Origin: Trebonia kvetii
GTDB taxonomy: Bacteria > Actinomycetota > Actinomycetes > Streptosporangiales > Streptosporangiaceae
Assembly: GCF_007827045.1 (NCBI RefSeq)
Contig: NZ_RPFW01000002.1
Coordinates: 1,116,001 to 1,180,000 of the forward strand
Direction: 5' to 3'
Length of the DNA: 64,000 nucleotides
Made by a program: the position numbers and the translations under genes. This document shows, piece after piece, positions 39,005-47,209 of the stretch. The notes under the pieces are model-generated. The model did no database searches. It saw only the letters and a list, made by a program, of their open reading frames with translations, and was not told the origin of the DNA. How positions within the stretch are numbered: the first letter of the stretch is position 1; the number at the start of each line of letters is the position of its first letter.

Positions 39005-39859
39005 TCACAGGAGATGCGTGCCAGGGGGCGCGGCCGAGTGGCGGCTGCGGCCGGCCGCGGAGGTCTGCCAGGCATGTCCCTGGCGGTGGCGGGCCAGCAG
39101 GTCGTTGAGGGCGGCCTCGGCGCGGATCTGTTCCTCTGTCCGTCCCAGCGCGACGCTAATGATGAGGATGAAGGTCAAGATGCTGATCACCAGGATCAGC
39201 GGCAGCACGAACTCCGGCGCGGTGACCCCGCCGAGCATGCCCGCGGCGCCAGGCATGGCGGTAAAGCGCATTGCCGCCATCGCCATGTAATGCATCCCGC
39301 TGATAGCGGCGCCCATCGCCACCGAGGCGACCACCGCCGGCCTGATGCCGCGCTGCCGCAGCGCGGCCCACAGCGACAGGGTCGCGGCGGCCACCGCGAT
39401 AAGGACGGACAGCAAGACGCCCCACGCGTTGTAGTGGATGGTGTCCGGCATCCGCATGGCCGCCATCCCGACAAAATCCATGCTGAACAGCACGCCCCCG
39501 CCGATGACGATCCCGCCGGACAGCAGGCGCAGGAACCCTGCGCGGCCAGACCCGGCGATCACCAGCGCGGCGAAAACCACCGCCACCGCGACCAGCCCGG
39601 AAAGCAGGCTCATCGGCACGTCGTAGCGGATCGCCTGCCCTGGGGCGCTGAAGCCGAGCAGGGCGATATTGTGCATGACCCAGATCCCGGTCGCGCCAAT
39701 CGAGGCGGCAGCGAGCAACAGCCATCCCGCGCGCGCGATCCCGGCGCAGGCCCTGGCCCGGCCGGCGCAGCGCAGCCCGAGAAACGAGCCGACGCATGAC
39801 ATCGCGAAGGCCAGCCCGGGCGTCAGCAGACCGTATGAGAATTCATTCGCGTGCACCAT
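39005..39859 (-). CDS. MHYT-domain membrane sensor protein
   Basis: 284 residues with seven membrane helices and the three MHYT-type signatures: WVMHNIALLGF, FSMDFVGMAAM and SGMHYMAMAAM, proposed to bind a metal such as copper and to sense a gas. The usual output domain (GGDEF, kinase) is absent; only a soluble tail of about 55 residues (GRTEEQIRAEAALNDLLARH) follows. Start ATG 39859 with AGGGGG upstream. A 15-bp inverted repeat lies directly before the ribosome site. Confidence 0.9.
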   Translation of the reverse strand: MVHANEFSYGLLTPGLAFAMSCVGSFLGLRCAGRARACAGIARAGWLLLAAASIGATGIWVMHNIALLGFSAPGQAIRYDVPMSLLSGLVAVAVVFAALVIAGSGRAGFLRLLSGGIVIGGGVLFSMDFVGMAAMRMPDTIHYNAWGVLLSVLIAVAAATLSLWAALRQRGIRPAVVASVAMGAAISGMHYMAMAAMRFTAMPGAAGMLGGVTAPEFVLPLILVISILTFILIISVALGRTEEQIRAEAALNDLLARHRQGHAWQTSAAGRSRHSAAPPGTHLL

Positions 39860-39868
39860 GCTGGCCCC

Positions 39869-39911
39869 CTGGTAGACAGAACCGGCTGGAAAGGCTGGTT
39901 CTGTCTACCAG
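39869..39911. promoter_or_regulatory. 15-bp perfect inverted repeat in front of the MHYT gene
   Basis: CTGGTAGACAGAACC (39869-39883) is repeated inverted at 39897-39911 with a 13-base spacer. On the mRNA of the MHYT gene it folds into a hairpin that ends at the ribosome site (39863-39869). It may be an operator, a translational control hairpin or a relic of a mobile element end. Confidence 0.65.
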
Positions 39912-39948
39912 CCGCCCGCCCTGCCCTCGCCTGACTCCGTGGTGTCGT

Positions 39949-39970
39949 CCGGCGATCGTAAGATCGCCGG
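39949..39970. terminator. hairpin downstream of the Ddn-like gene
   Basis: CCGGCGATC (39949-39957) pairs with 39962-39970 around a GTAA loop. It lies 74 bp past the stop of the minus-strand gene at 40044 and is probably its terminator. Confidence 0.5.
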
Positions 39971-40043
39971 CGCGCCGAGGTCCCATAATCGCCTGGCCAG
40001 GGGCGCCGCGAACGGCCCTGCCGAGATGACGAACGGGCGAGAG

Positions 40044-40499
40044 TCATGCTTGCCGGGGCGTGAGGATGACGATCGGGAGTGCATGCGGGGTGCGCTGCTG
40101 GAATCGTTCCCAGGCAGGGTGATAGCGGGCGGCCTGGGCCCATAGCCGCTCGCGCTCACCATCGCCTGGCTCGCGGGCACGCACCTTGATCTTCTCCGGC
40201 CCCACCTGGATCTCGGCCTCGGGGAAGGCGCGGAGGTTGTGGACCCATCCCGGGTTACGCGCGCCCCCGCCGTTGCTGCCGACGACGACAAAGCTCCCGT
40301 CGCAGAGCATGTATGTCAGCCCTGAGGTCCGCCTCGTGCCGCTCTTGGCCCCGACGTGGTGCAGCAACAGCATCGACGGACGACCCGGGACGTGATGGCC
40401 GACCCGGCCCCCGGTCGCCCGGTACAATGCCTCGTGAGCGCGCCTCAGGCGGCTCCGCGACGACCCGCTCCGGCCAGGCTGGCCTAGGCGCTCGGTCAT
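40044..40499 (-). CDS. F420-dependent nitroreductase-family (Ddn-like) deazaflavin oxidoreductase
   Basis: 151 residues from ATG 40499 (GGGAGAC before it). The split beta-barrel family pattern is clear: LLLLHHVGAKSGTRRTSGLTYM-type segment (seen as HHVGAKSGTRRTS), FVVVGSNGGGARNPGWVHNLRAFPEAEI in part, and a Tyr/His pair in ARYHPAWERFQ. Such enzymes reduce quinones, nitroimidazoles or unsaturated compounds with F420H2. Solitary gene. Confidence 0.9.
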   Translation of the reverse strand: MTERLGQPGRSGSSRSRLRRAHEALYRATGGRVGHHVPGRPSMLLLHHVGAKSGTRRTSGLTYMLCDGSFVVVGSNGGGARNPGWVHNLRAFPEAEIQVGPEKIKVRAREPGDGERERLWAQAARYHPAWERFQQRTPHALPIVILTPRQA

Positions 40500-40733
40500 G
40501 TCTCCCTGCCCGGCAGCTTCCGCTATCACCTTCTCGCGAGATTAGCCCAGGACCGCCTCGTCGGCATAGGGCCGGCGAGGCCGACCGGACCGACGGTCCC
40601 GTCCGCAGGCGTCAGCACCGGGCCCGCCGGCGAAGCGGATCCGGGCGACGCGGATGCGGCGGCCGAGTCTGATGCCCGCCCAGGCTGTGCAGCCGGCGGC
40701 ACGGCCTAACCGGCAACGGCCACACGATTGGGG

Positions 40734-41598
40734 TCACGCCCGGACGCGGGCGGCGAGCCATTCCAGTGCCTGCGGCGCGCTGTCGAGCACAGTGATGTGA
40801 CCCGCGTCAGGGACGGCATGCAACTCGGCTGCCGGGCAGCGGGCGGCGAGCCATTCACCGTGCGCGTACGGGACCATCTTGTCGCTTGTCCCGTGCATGA
40901 CCAGCACCGGAACGCGGATGGCGCCCGGCCGGAAACCCATGGCCGGGCGCCGGCTACGGTGTCCTCCGCGAGTCCCTCGCTGCCTTGCTCCATGGCCTGG
41001 CCGGCCACGCCTGCCAGCCACGACCAGCTGCCGTCGAGGGCAGCGATGTCGGCCTCGGTGAAGAAGGCGTCCATGTCCTCGGGCTCGGCCCCGGCCCAGT
41101 GCGCCTCGAGCGCGGCGCGCCCGTCCGCCGCCGCCCGGTTCTCCGCCGCGATGCCCGGCGACCAGCCCGCGAACCACTCCAGTCCGTCTGCGTCGAACGG
41201 CGCAGGCGCGGACACGCTCACCGCGGCAATGACGCGCTCAGGCAGCAGCGCGGCGCAGGCCAGCGCGTGCGGCCCGCCGCCGGATGGCCGAGCACGGCGA
41301 ACCGGCCGATGCCCAGCGCGTCCGCGACCGCGGCCACGTCCGCGGCCGCCGATGCGACAGTCCGGCCGTCGCGCGGACTCGAGCCGCCGTAACCGGGCCG
41401 GTCGTAAGAGACCCAGCGCAGGCCGTTCGCTTCGGCGGCCGCGAACAGCGGTTCAGGCGGCGAGCCGATGTTGGGCGAGCCGTGCAGCCAGAACACCGCG
41501 ACCGGCGAGCCCGGGCTACTGGCGCTCCCGTCCGCACGGGTGTCGTAGGCGTGCAGGGTCCGGCCGTCGGCCAGCCGGATCTCCGTCTCGGTGACCAT
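40734..41598 (-). pseudogene. alpha/beta hydrolase disrupted by two frameshifts
   Basis: Three frames must be joined to read one hydrolase. Frame 1 from ATG 41598 gives IRLADGRTLHAYDTR, FWLHGSPNIGSPPEPLF and FAVLGH; a single-base deletion near 41284 hits the nucleophile elbow (GH-S-GGG expected). Frame 2 gives LLPERVIAAVSVSAPAPFDA and so on; a second deletion in the CCC run near 40936 shifts to frame 3, which ends VPVLVMHGTSDKMVPYAHGE and DAGHITVLDSA. Two losses in one gene argue for decay, though an assembly error at homopolymers is possible. It abuts the TnpB relic. Confidence 0.8.
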
Positions 41599-41604
41599 GC
41601 CCGC

Positions 41605-42333
41605 CAGCCTACGGTGGGCCCCCGACAAAAGGCAGCGCAGCGCTGGCACGTGTCGTTCACCGTCGAGGTCGACCGGGCCGTCCCGGAATCGCATGCCCGC
41701 CCCGGGACCGCGATCGGGATCGACCTGGGGGCTGCGCAGGTGCGGCGGGCCGCCCGCGCGCACGCCCGCACGAAGCCGGGGTCGGCGGGCCGCCGCAAGG
41801 CGGCCGCCCGGCTGGCCCGCCTGCACGCCCGGGTCGCGAACCTGCGCGCGGACGCGCTGCACAAGGCCACCAGCATGCTGGCCGGGCGGTACGAGACGAT
41901 CGTCGCCGAGGACCTGAACGTGGCCGGGATGACCCGCAACCGCCGCCTCGCCCGCGCCATATCCGATCAGGGGTTCGGGACCGCCCGGCGGATACTCGGC
42001 TACAAGACCGCCTGGCACGACGGGACGCTCGTCACCGCCGACCGGTGGTACCCGTCCACGAAGAAATGCTCGGCCTGCGGCACGGTGAAAGCCAAGCTGG
42101 GCCTGTCCGAGCGGACCTACCGGTGCGGCGGGTGCGGCCTGGTCCTTGACCGGGACGTGAACGCCGCCCGGAACCTGCTGCACCTCGCCGCCAGTGGGGC
42201 GGAGAGGCGAAACGCCGGGGGAGGGACGGTAAGACCGCGCCCCGCGCGGCACGACCCGCCGAACCCGGAACCCGGCACCCCCCTCGGGGGCAAGACCGGG
42301 ACCGCCGCCCGGCAACCGGCGGCTGCGGCATGA
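41605..42333 (+). mobile_element. TnpB remnant of an IS200/IS605-IS607 group element
   Basis: The open frame reads as a TnpB from about 41617 on: IGIDLG (RuvC-I Asp), then a deletion of some 40-60 residues, LHARVANLRADALHKATS, IVAEDLNVAGM (RuvC-II Glu), YKTAWHDGTLVTADRWYPST, zinc finger CSACG with CGGCG, and LDRDVNAARNLL (RuvC-III Asp). The N-terminal third is missing and no TnpA is present, so the element cannot move by itself. The C-terminal tail (GGKTGTAARQ) is that of actinobacterial TnpB, whose 3' end usually encodes the guide RNA. Confidence 0.88.
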
Positions 42334-42385
42334 GCGCCCCTGAGCACTCAACCGCAACGGGTCTGCCGCGCTATAGCCTCGGGTC

Positions 42386-43186
42386 ATGCACCTCGGCGTC
42401 AACGTTCCGAACTACGGGCCTGGGACCGATCCAGGCGTGCTGCGCGAGTGGGGGCGGGTCGTGGAGGGGCTCGGCTTCGACCTCCTCATGGTCTCCGACC
42501 ACGTAGTGGTGACCCCCGACGTGGCGGTGTGGTACCCCGAACCGTTCTTCGAGCCGTTCACCACACTGTCCTGGCTGGCCGGCATCACCACCCGAGTCCG
42601 GCTCGGCACCACGGTGGTCGTGCTGCCGTACCGGCATCCACTGCTAGTGGCGCGGATGGCACGCAATCTCGACGAGCTCAGCGGCGGCCGCCTGGTGCTC
42701 GGGGTGGGCGCCGGCGGGGCGCGGCAGGAGTTCCAGGCGCTCGGCGTTCCGTTCGCTGCTCGCGGCAGGCTGACCGACGAGTACCTGGCCACCCTGCTCG
42801 AGGCGTGGGGCGCGAAGCCGATCCCCCTCTGGGTCGGCGGTAACAGCGCGGCCGCGATCCGCCGGGCCATCGCGTTCGACGCCGCCTGGCATCCGCTGCG
42901 GGTCACCCTGTCCTTCTTGCGTGAAGCGGCGGCGGCTAGCGGTGCGCCCAGGCTCGCGCCGCGCATCGCGCTGCGGATGACCGCATCGCCGGACGGCGAC
43001 GCCGGGCGGCTGGCAGGCACCGGCAGCCTTGAACAGATCCTTGACGATCTCGGCGAGCTGGGGCGTCTCGGCGCCGACACCGTCGTGCTCGATCCCTACC
43101 ACGGCGATCCGGAAGCGACCCGCCGACCCGACGAGGCATGGCGGGCGCTCACCGCCGTGGCCACCCACTGGAGGACACCATCGTGA
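42386..43186 (+). CDS. LLM class F420-dependent oxidoreductase
   Basis: 266 residues with the luciferase-like barrel: HLGVNVPNYGPGTDPGVL at the start, DLLMVSDHVVVTPDV, RVRLGTTVVVLPYRHPLLVA, GRLVLGVGAGGARQEFQALG and PLWVGGNSAAAIRRA, matching the TIGR03619-like group. F420-dependent by family. Its stop overlaps the start of a deaminase gene (GTGA), so the two enzymes may act on the same compound. Confidence 0.9.
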   Translation: MHLGVNVPNYGPGTDPGVLREWGRVVEGLGFDLLMVSDHVVVTPDVAVWYPEPFFEPFTTLSWLAGITTRVRLGTTVVVLPYRHPLLVARMARNLDELSGGRLVLGVGAGGARQEFQALGVPFAARGRLTDEYLATLLEAWGAKPIPLWVGGNSAAAIRRAIAFDAAWHPLRVTLSFLREAAAASGAPRLAPRIALRMTASPDGDAGRLAGTGSLEQILDDLGELGRLGADTVVLDPYHGDPEATRRPDEAWRALTAVATHWRTPS

Positions 43187-43617
43187 TAACGCAAGCCGAC
43201 GAGACCCTGCTGCGCCGCGCGATCGCCATCGCGGCTCAGGCCATCACCGTGGGCGACGCGCCCTACGGCTCCCTGCTTGCCGACGCCTACGGCACCATCC
43301 TCATCGAGGCGCACAACACGGTGCGGAGCGACAACGACATCAGCGCCCACCCGGAGCTGAAGCTGGCACGCTGGGCGGCCCGCGAGCTGACCGCCGAGGA
43401 GGCGTCGCGGACCACGATGTACACCAGCTGCCAGCCCTGCGAGATGTGCAGTGGCGGCATTGTGCGCTCGGGACTCGGGCGCGTGGTGTACGCCCTCGCC
43501 ACCGAGCAGCTACTCACGCTCAACCCGGGGTCGCGCTGGCCCGTCGTGACGCCGGAAGGCCCGGCGCTGTTCGAGGAGGCGCGGGTGCCGATCGAGGAGT
43601 ACTACCGGTCCCGGTGA
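43183..43617 (+). CDS. nucleoside/cytidine deaminase-like protein
   Basis: 144 residues from GTG 43183 (GGAGG eight bases before). The zinc-dependent deaminase pattern is present as HPE (in SAHPELKLARWA) and the PCxxC motif (SCQPCEMCSGG). HPE in place of the common HAE still offers the zinc His and the catalytic Glu. Family members act on guanine, cytosine or tRNA adenine; the substrate here is unknown. Coupled to the F420-dependent oxidoreductase, and overlapping the convergent transporter by 16 bp. Confidence 0.85.
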   Translation: MITQADETLLRRAIAIAAQAITVGDAPYGSLLADAYGTILIEAHNTVRSDNDISAHPELKLARWAARELTAEEASRTTMYTSCQPCEMCSGGIVRSGLGRVVYALATEQLLTLNPGSRWPVVTPEGPALFEEARVPIEEYYRSR

Positions 43618-44636
43618 GGGACGGCCGGCGTGCCCGCGGTTTCGCCCGGGTCCGCCGTGGCGCCGGTGCGGTTGATGAGCAGCATCGCGACCGAGGCGAC
43701 CACGACCACGCCGCCGACCAGCGTGGCGGGCGTGAGTCGCTCGCCGAGGAACAGCGCGCCGAGGGAGACGGCCACCACCGGGTTGACGTAGGCGTAGGTG
43801 GGCACCGCGGCAGTCGGCAGGCGGCGCAGCGCGACCACGTAGCAGGTCAGGGCAAGCAGCGATCCCGGGCCGATCAGGTACAGCAGCCCGAGCAGCGACT
43901 GCTCGCTGACGTGCGCGGGATCGACGCGCGTCAGTTCGCCGGTCGCGGCGGCCAGTCCGGTGAGCACGACTCCTCCGGCCAGCATCTCCATCGCGCTGCC
44001 GACGAACGGGCTGGCCGGCGACGGCAGCCGGCCCGCCAGTACGGAGCCGACTCCCCAGCTCACGCTCGCCCCGAGCACGACGAGAACCGGGAGTACCGCG
44101 CCGGTGCCCGCCGGCCTGGCGAGGATCGCGATCCCGGCCAGGCCGATGACCAGCGCGAGCCAGCCGAGCAGCGGGATCCGCTGCCCGTTGATGACCCGGT
44201 CGGCCAGTGCCATCCACAGCGGGACACTGGCGACAAGCAGCGCGGCCAGCCCCGATGGGAGGGTCTGCTCCGCGTACGACACCCCGCCGTTGCCGAACGC
44301 GAGCAGCAAGGTGCCCACCACCGCCATCCCGCCCCACTGCGCGAGCCGTGACGGCCCGGCAGGGTGCGACAGCGCGGAGGGGGCCGCCGCCTGCCGCCGA
44401 CGGCTGCCGAGCAACGCCAGCGGGTAGAGCACCGCACCCGCCGTCAGGTATCTCGCCCCGGCCATCGCGAATGGCGGGATGGACCGGTCCGCCACCCGGA
44501 TCGCCAGGTAGGTCGAGCCCCAGACCAGCCAGACCACCAGGAGGGAACCCCAGGCGGACAGGCCTGTGCGGGAGGCGCCTGGCGTCTTCGCCAGTTCGCG
44601 CGACTCGCTGGTCGCGTCCGAGGTCAGCTGCGTCAT
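43602..44636 (-). CDS. EamA/DMT family transporter
   Basis: 344 residues with about ten helices in two EamA repeats. The first repeat begins LLVVWLVWGSTYLAIRVA, the classic motif of RhaT/YdcZ-type exporters, and the second GASVSWGVGSVLAGRLP; GALFLGERLTPATLVGG lies near the end. Start at ATG 44636. It probably exports an amino acid or metabolite. Divergent from the GlxA-type regulator, which may control it (84 bp between starts). Confidence 0.9.
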   Translation of the reverse strand: MTQLTSDATSESRELAKTPGASRTGLSAWGSLLVVWLVWGSTYLAIRVADRSIPPFAMAGARYLTAGAVLYPLALLGSRRRQAAAPSALSHPAGPSRLAQWGGMAVVGTLLLAFGNGGVSYAEQTLPSGLAALLVASVPLWMALADRVINGQRIPLLGWLALVIGLAGIAILARPAGTGAVLPVLVVLGASVSWGVGSVLAGRLPSPASPFVGSAMEMLAGGVVLTGLAAATGELTRVDPAHVSEQSLLGLLYLIGPGSLLALTCYVVALRRLPTAAVPTYAYVNPVVAVSLGALFLGERLTPATLVGGVVVVASVAMLLINRTGATADPGETAGTPAVPHRDR

Positions 44637-44719
44637 GCCTTCAGCCTGTGCCGCAAAGACAAGCCGCGCCAGTGGCAGGAATGACAATCACCGGTACTTT
44701 CCTGCCGTACGCTTGAGAC

Positions 44720-45676
44720 ATGCTGTCGTCTGTCGCGGTCTTCGCCTACGAGGGCGTCTCAACGTTCGGCCTCGGGGTCACCGCGGAAGTGTTCGGGTGT
44801 GACCGCAAGGGCGAAGGACTCCCCCGTTATGACTACTCCGTGGCCGCGGCACAGCCGGGGGTGATCCGCACCGACGTCGGCATGCCGATCCTTGTCGAGT
44901 GCGGCCTGGACCGGCTGAGCTCGGCCGACCTGGCCGTCGTCGTGTGCTGGGACGCCATCGACACCAGGCCGTCAGAACCGGTGCTCGACGCACTGCGCGC
45001 CGTCGTGGACCGCGGCGGGCGGGTGCTCAGCCAGTGCACCGGGGCCTTCGTGCTCGCCGCCGCCGGGCTGCTCGACGGCCGCCGGGCGACCACCCACTGG
45101 AAGTACGCCGCCGAGCTTGCCAGGCGCTACCCACGGGTCCAGGTGGAACCGGGGGTGCTCTACGTCGACGCGGGCCCGGTCATCACCAGCGCGGGGACCG
45201 CCGCGGGCATCGACGCCTGCCTGCACGTGATCCGCCTCGAGCACGGCGCCGCGGTGGCCAACGAGATCGCCAGGCACATGGTGGTCGCACCGCACCGCGA
45301 CGGCGGGCAGGCGCAGTTCGTCCCGGTCCTCGTGGACGACGCCACGGACGGACCCGATCTCGCCGCGCTGCGCGACTGGGCGCTCGGGCACCTGCGCGAG
45401 CCGCTCGCCGTCGCCGACTTCGCCCGGCGGGTGCACATGTCGCCGCGCACGTTCGCCCGCTGGTTCGCCGCGCGCGCCGGGACCACGCCCCACCAGTGGC
45501 TGACCAGCCAGCGGCTGGTCCTGGCCCAGGAACTGCTCGAGCGGACCGACCACGGGATCGAGCAGATAGCCGCCGACTGCGGGCTGACGCCGATGATGCT
45601 CCGCCGTCATTTCACCCGCCGCTGGGGCATCACGCCCCAGGCCTACCGGAACCGCTTCAGCCAGCTGGCCGGCTGA
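44720..45676 (+). CDS. GlxA-type regulator: DJ-1/PfpI domain plus AraC DNA-binding domain
   Basis: 318 residues. The N-terminal DJ-1/PfpI-like domain (about 1-185) keeps a Cys in the nucleophile elbow (LSQCTGAFVLAAAG), and the C-terminal AraC/XylS double helix-turn-helix (about 215-315) is typical (VADFARRVHMSPRTFARWF, GIEQIAADCGLTPMMLRRHF). Such regulators often answer to nitrogen compounds. Divergent from an EamA transporter gene. The stop codon is inside a hairpin terminator. Confidence 0.92.
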   Translation: MLSSVAVFAYEGVSTFGLGVTAEVFGCDRKGEGLPRYDYSVAAAQPGVIRTDVGMPILVECGLDRLSSADLAVVVCWDAIDTRPSEPVLDALRAVVDRGGRVLSQCTGAFVLAAAGLLDGRRATTHWKYAAELARRYPRVQVEPGVLYVDAGPVITSAGTAAGIDACLHVIRLEHGAAVANEIARHMVVAPHRDGGQAQFVPVLVDDATDGPDLAALRDWALGHLREPLAVADFARRVHMSPRTFARWFAARAGTTPHQWLTSQRLVLAQELLERTDHGIEQIAADCGLTPMMLRRHFTRRWGITPQAYRNRFSQLAG

Positions 45677-45682
45677 AGCGGT
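45651..45682 (+). terminator. hairpin terminator overlapping the stop of the GlxA-type gene
   Basis: A perfect 12-bp stem (ACCGCTTCAGCC, 45651-45662, with 45671-45682) around an 8-base loop covers the last codons and the TGA. No T tract. Confidence 0.65.
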
Positions 45683-45719
45683 ACCAGCCTTCGCGCGCGT
45701 TGGCGAACTGGTGCGATCG

Positions 45720-47111
45720 TCAGATCGCCAGGCGTGCGATCCTTAGCGTCGTGGTCGCGGGCGATGCACCGAGTGCCGCCCGATAGTTGGGAGTGGCGGC
45801 AACGTATGCCCAGGCCAGATTGCCCTTGGGCAGCACGGCGATGGTGCCGGAGATGTGGGCGGGAATGGTAATCGCCGGGTCAAGCACCTTGCCCGCGTAG
45901 CTGATGACCTCGATGTGAGTACCGCTGAACGTGCCAGTGCAGGTACCCGCCGAGCACTTCGCGGACGAGACAGTCTCCCAGGAGACCAGGAGGCCGGTCC
46001 GGCCGTAGGGCGCGACGTGCACGTTGACGTGGTCGGTGCCCGGATTGCTGGTCAGGTAGATGGTGCTGCCGCGCGGCTTCGAGGCGGTGCCCAGAAAGTG
46101 GACGGCTACCTGGTGGGTGCTCCAGCGCGGGGTGACAAGCCAGCCGCGACCGCTGGCATCGGCCGGGTTCTTGACCGCCTTGACGGCGCCGCGGGAGGCC
46201 CAGGCGACCGCGTACTGCCCGTTGGTGAGCTTAACGAGGTCGCCGGAGTTCTGCGGGAACGTGCCGCCGCAGTAGCCGGCCCAGCACTGCTCACGCTGGA
46301 TGACGGGGGCGTTGTCGGGTGCGCCGATGCCGGTGGAGACGAAGATGCCTGACCGCCAGTCGTCCCCGCACAGCGAGGGGAAGTCGCCGTTGGGGCCGGC
46401 GGTCAGCGCAATGCCCTCGTTGTGGCTGCAGCCCCAGGCCCAGCCGTCGGCCCGGATCTTGCCGGCCGCGCTCAGGTACACGAGCTTGTCGCCGAAATGG
46501 CCATCAGCAAAACCGCCGGCACCGTGGATCACAAGGTAGGCGCCGTACTCCTTCCCGTTCCACGCCAGGGCACCGTCAAGGACGGGAGCGGTGTCGTGGC
46601 TCGCGGTGCCGGTGAGGCGGGTCTCAAAGGCGCGCTTGCCACCGCGATAGCTGATGAGCGCGGCGGCGGTCTCGTGCCACTTGTTTGAGTCTGGCACCCG
46701 GGTGAGAAGCGTGAACCCGTTGTCGAAGGCGACGAGACCGCTCACCTCACTGGTCCCCGGTATGACCGTGTCCGCGCCCCTCCGGGTGAGGCCCGCGGTG
46801 AGCGGCGTTGCATGCACGCCGTTCGCGGCGGGCCACGCCGCCCAGGCGGTCCCGTCCGGGGCGGTCGCGAGGTCGACCCGACGCCATTCCGGAAGCTCGT
46901 TGTAGCCCTGCTGGAGGTAGCGAAGGCTGGTGGGCAGCTTGATCTTGGTAGCTGTGAGCTGGCTCACGGTGAGGCCGGTGGTGATGGCGCCCACGTCGGC
47001 GACCGAGGTCGCTGGCGCGAGGGCGTCCACTCCCCCGCCGACGGCCGAGCAGGACGTCAAGCCCACTGCCAGCGAGACCACAACCGTAATAGTGCGAACC
47101 ACAAGAAACAT
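45720..47111 (-). CDS. secreted lipoprotein, beta-propeller-like, function unknown
   Basis: 463 residues from ATG 47111 (AAGGAAGG six bases before). Lipoprotein signal with the lipobox VGLTSC at about residues 16-21, then repeated beta-type blocks with Trp/Gly and Asp/Gly turns (RRVDLATAPDGTAWAAWP, VYLSAAGKIRADGWAWGCSH, YAVAWASRGAVKAVK, GLLVSWETV). Five to six such units suggest a beta-propeller. Eight Cys in the mature part (CSHNEG, LCGDD, QCWAGYCGG, KCSAGTC) suggest disulfides and an extracellular location. No family recognised. Confidence 0.7.
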   Translation of the reverse strand: MFLVVRTITVVVSLAVGLTSCSAVGGGVDALAPATSVADVGAITTGLTVSQLTATKIKLPTSLRYLQQGYNELPEWRRVDLATAPDGTAWAAWPAANGVHATPLTAGLTRRGADTVIPGTSEVSGLVAFDNGFTLLTRVPDSNKWHETAAALISYRGGKRAFETRLTGTASHDTAPVLDGALAWNGKEYGAYLVIHGAGGFADGHFGDKLVYLSAAGKIRADGWAWGCSHNEGIALTAGPNGDFPSLCGDDWRSGIFVSTGIGAPDNAPVIQREQCWAGYCGGTFPQNSGDLVKLTNGQYAVAWASRGAVKAVKNPADASGRGWLVTPRWSTHQVAVHFLGTASKPRGSTIYLTSNPGTDHVNVHVAPYGRTGLLVSWETVSSAKCSAGTCTGTFSGTHIEVISYAGKVLDPAITIPAHISGTIAVLPKGNLAWAYVAATPNYRAALGASPATTTLRIARLAI

Positions 47112-47209
47112 GTGCAACCTTCCTTGCGATCTCTCGGAGCGAAGGTTCGCATTCGCATCACACGATCAGAGCGGAATCACCCGGCACGCAGGAAAGTCGT
47201 AATAGTGGG

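Noticed and set aside
41980..41995. Another GATACT half-site within the TnpB remnant
   Set aside because: It is a half-site without the second arm, inside coding sequence, and has no promoter context.
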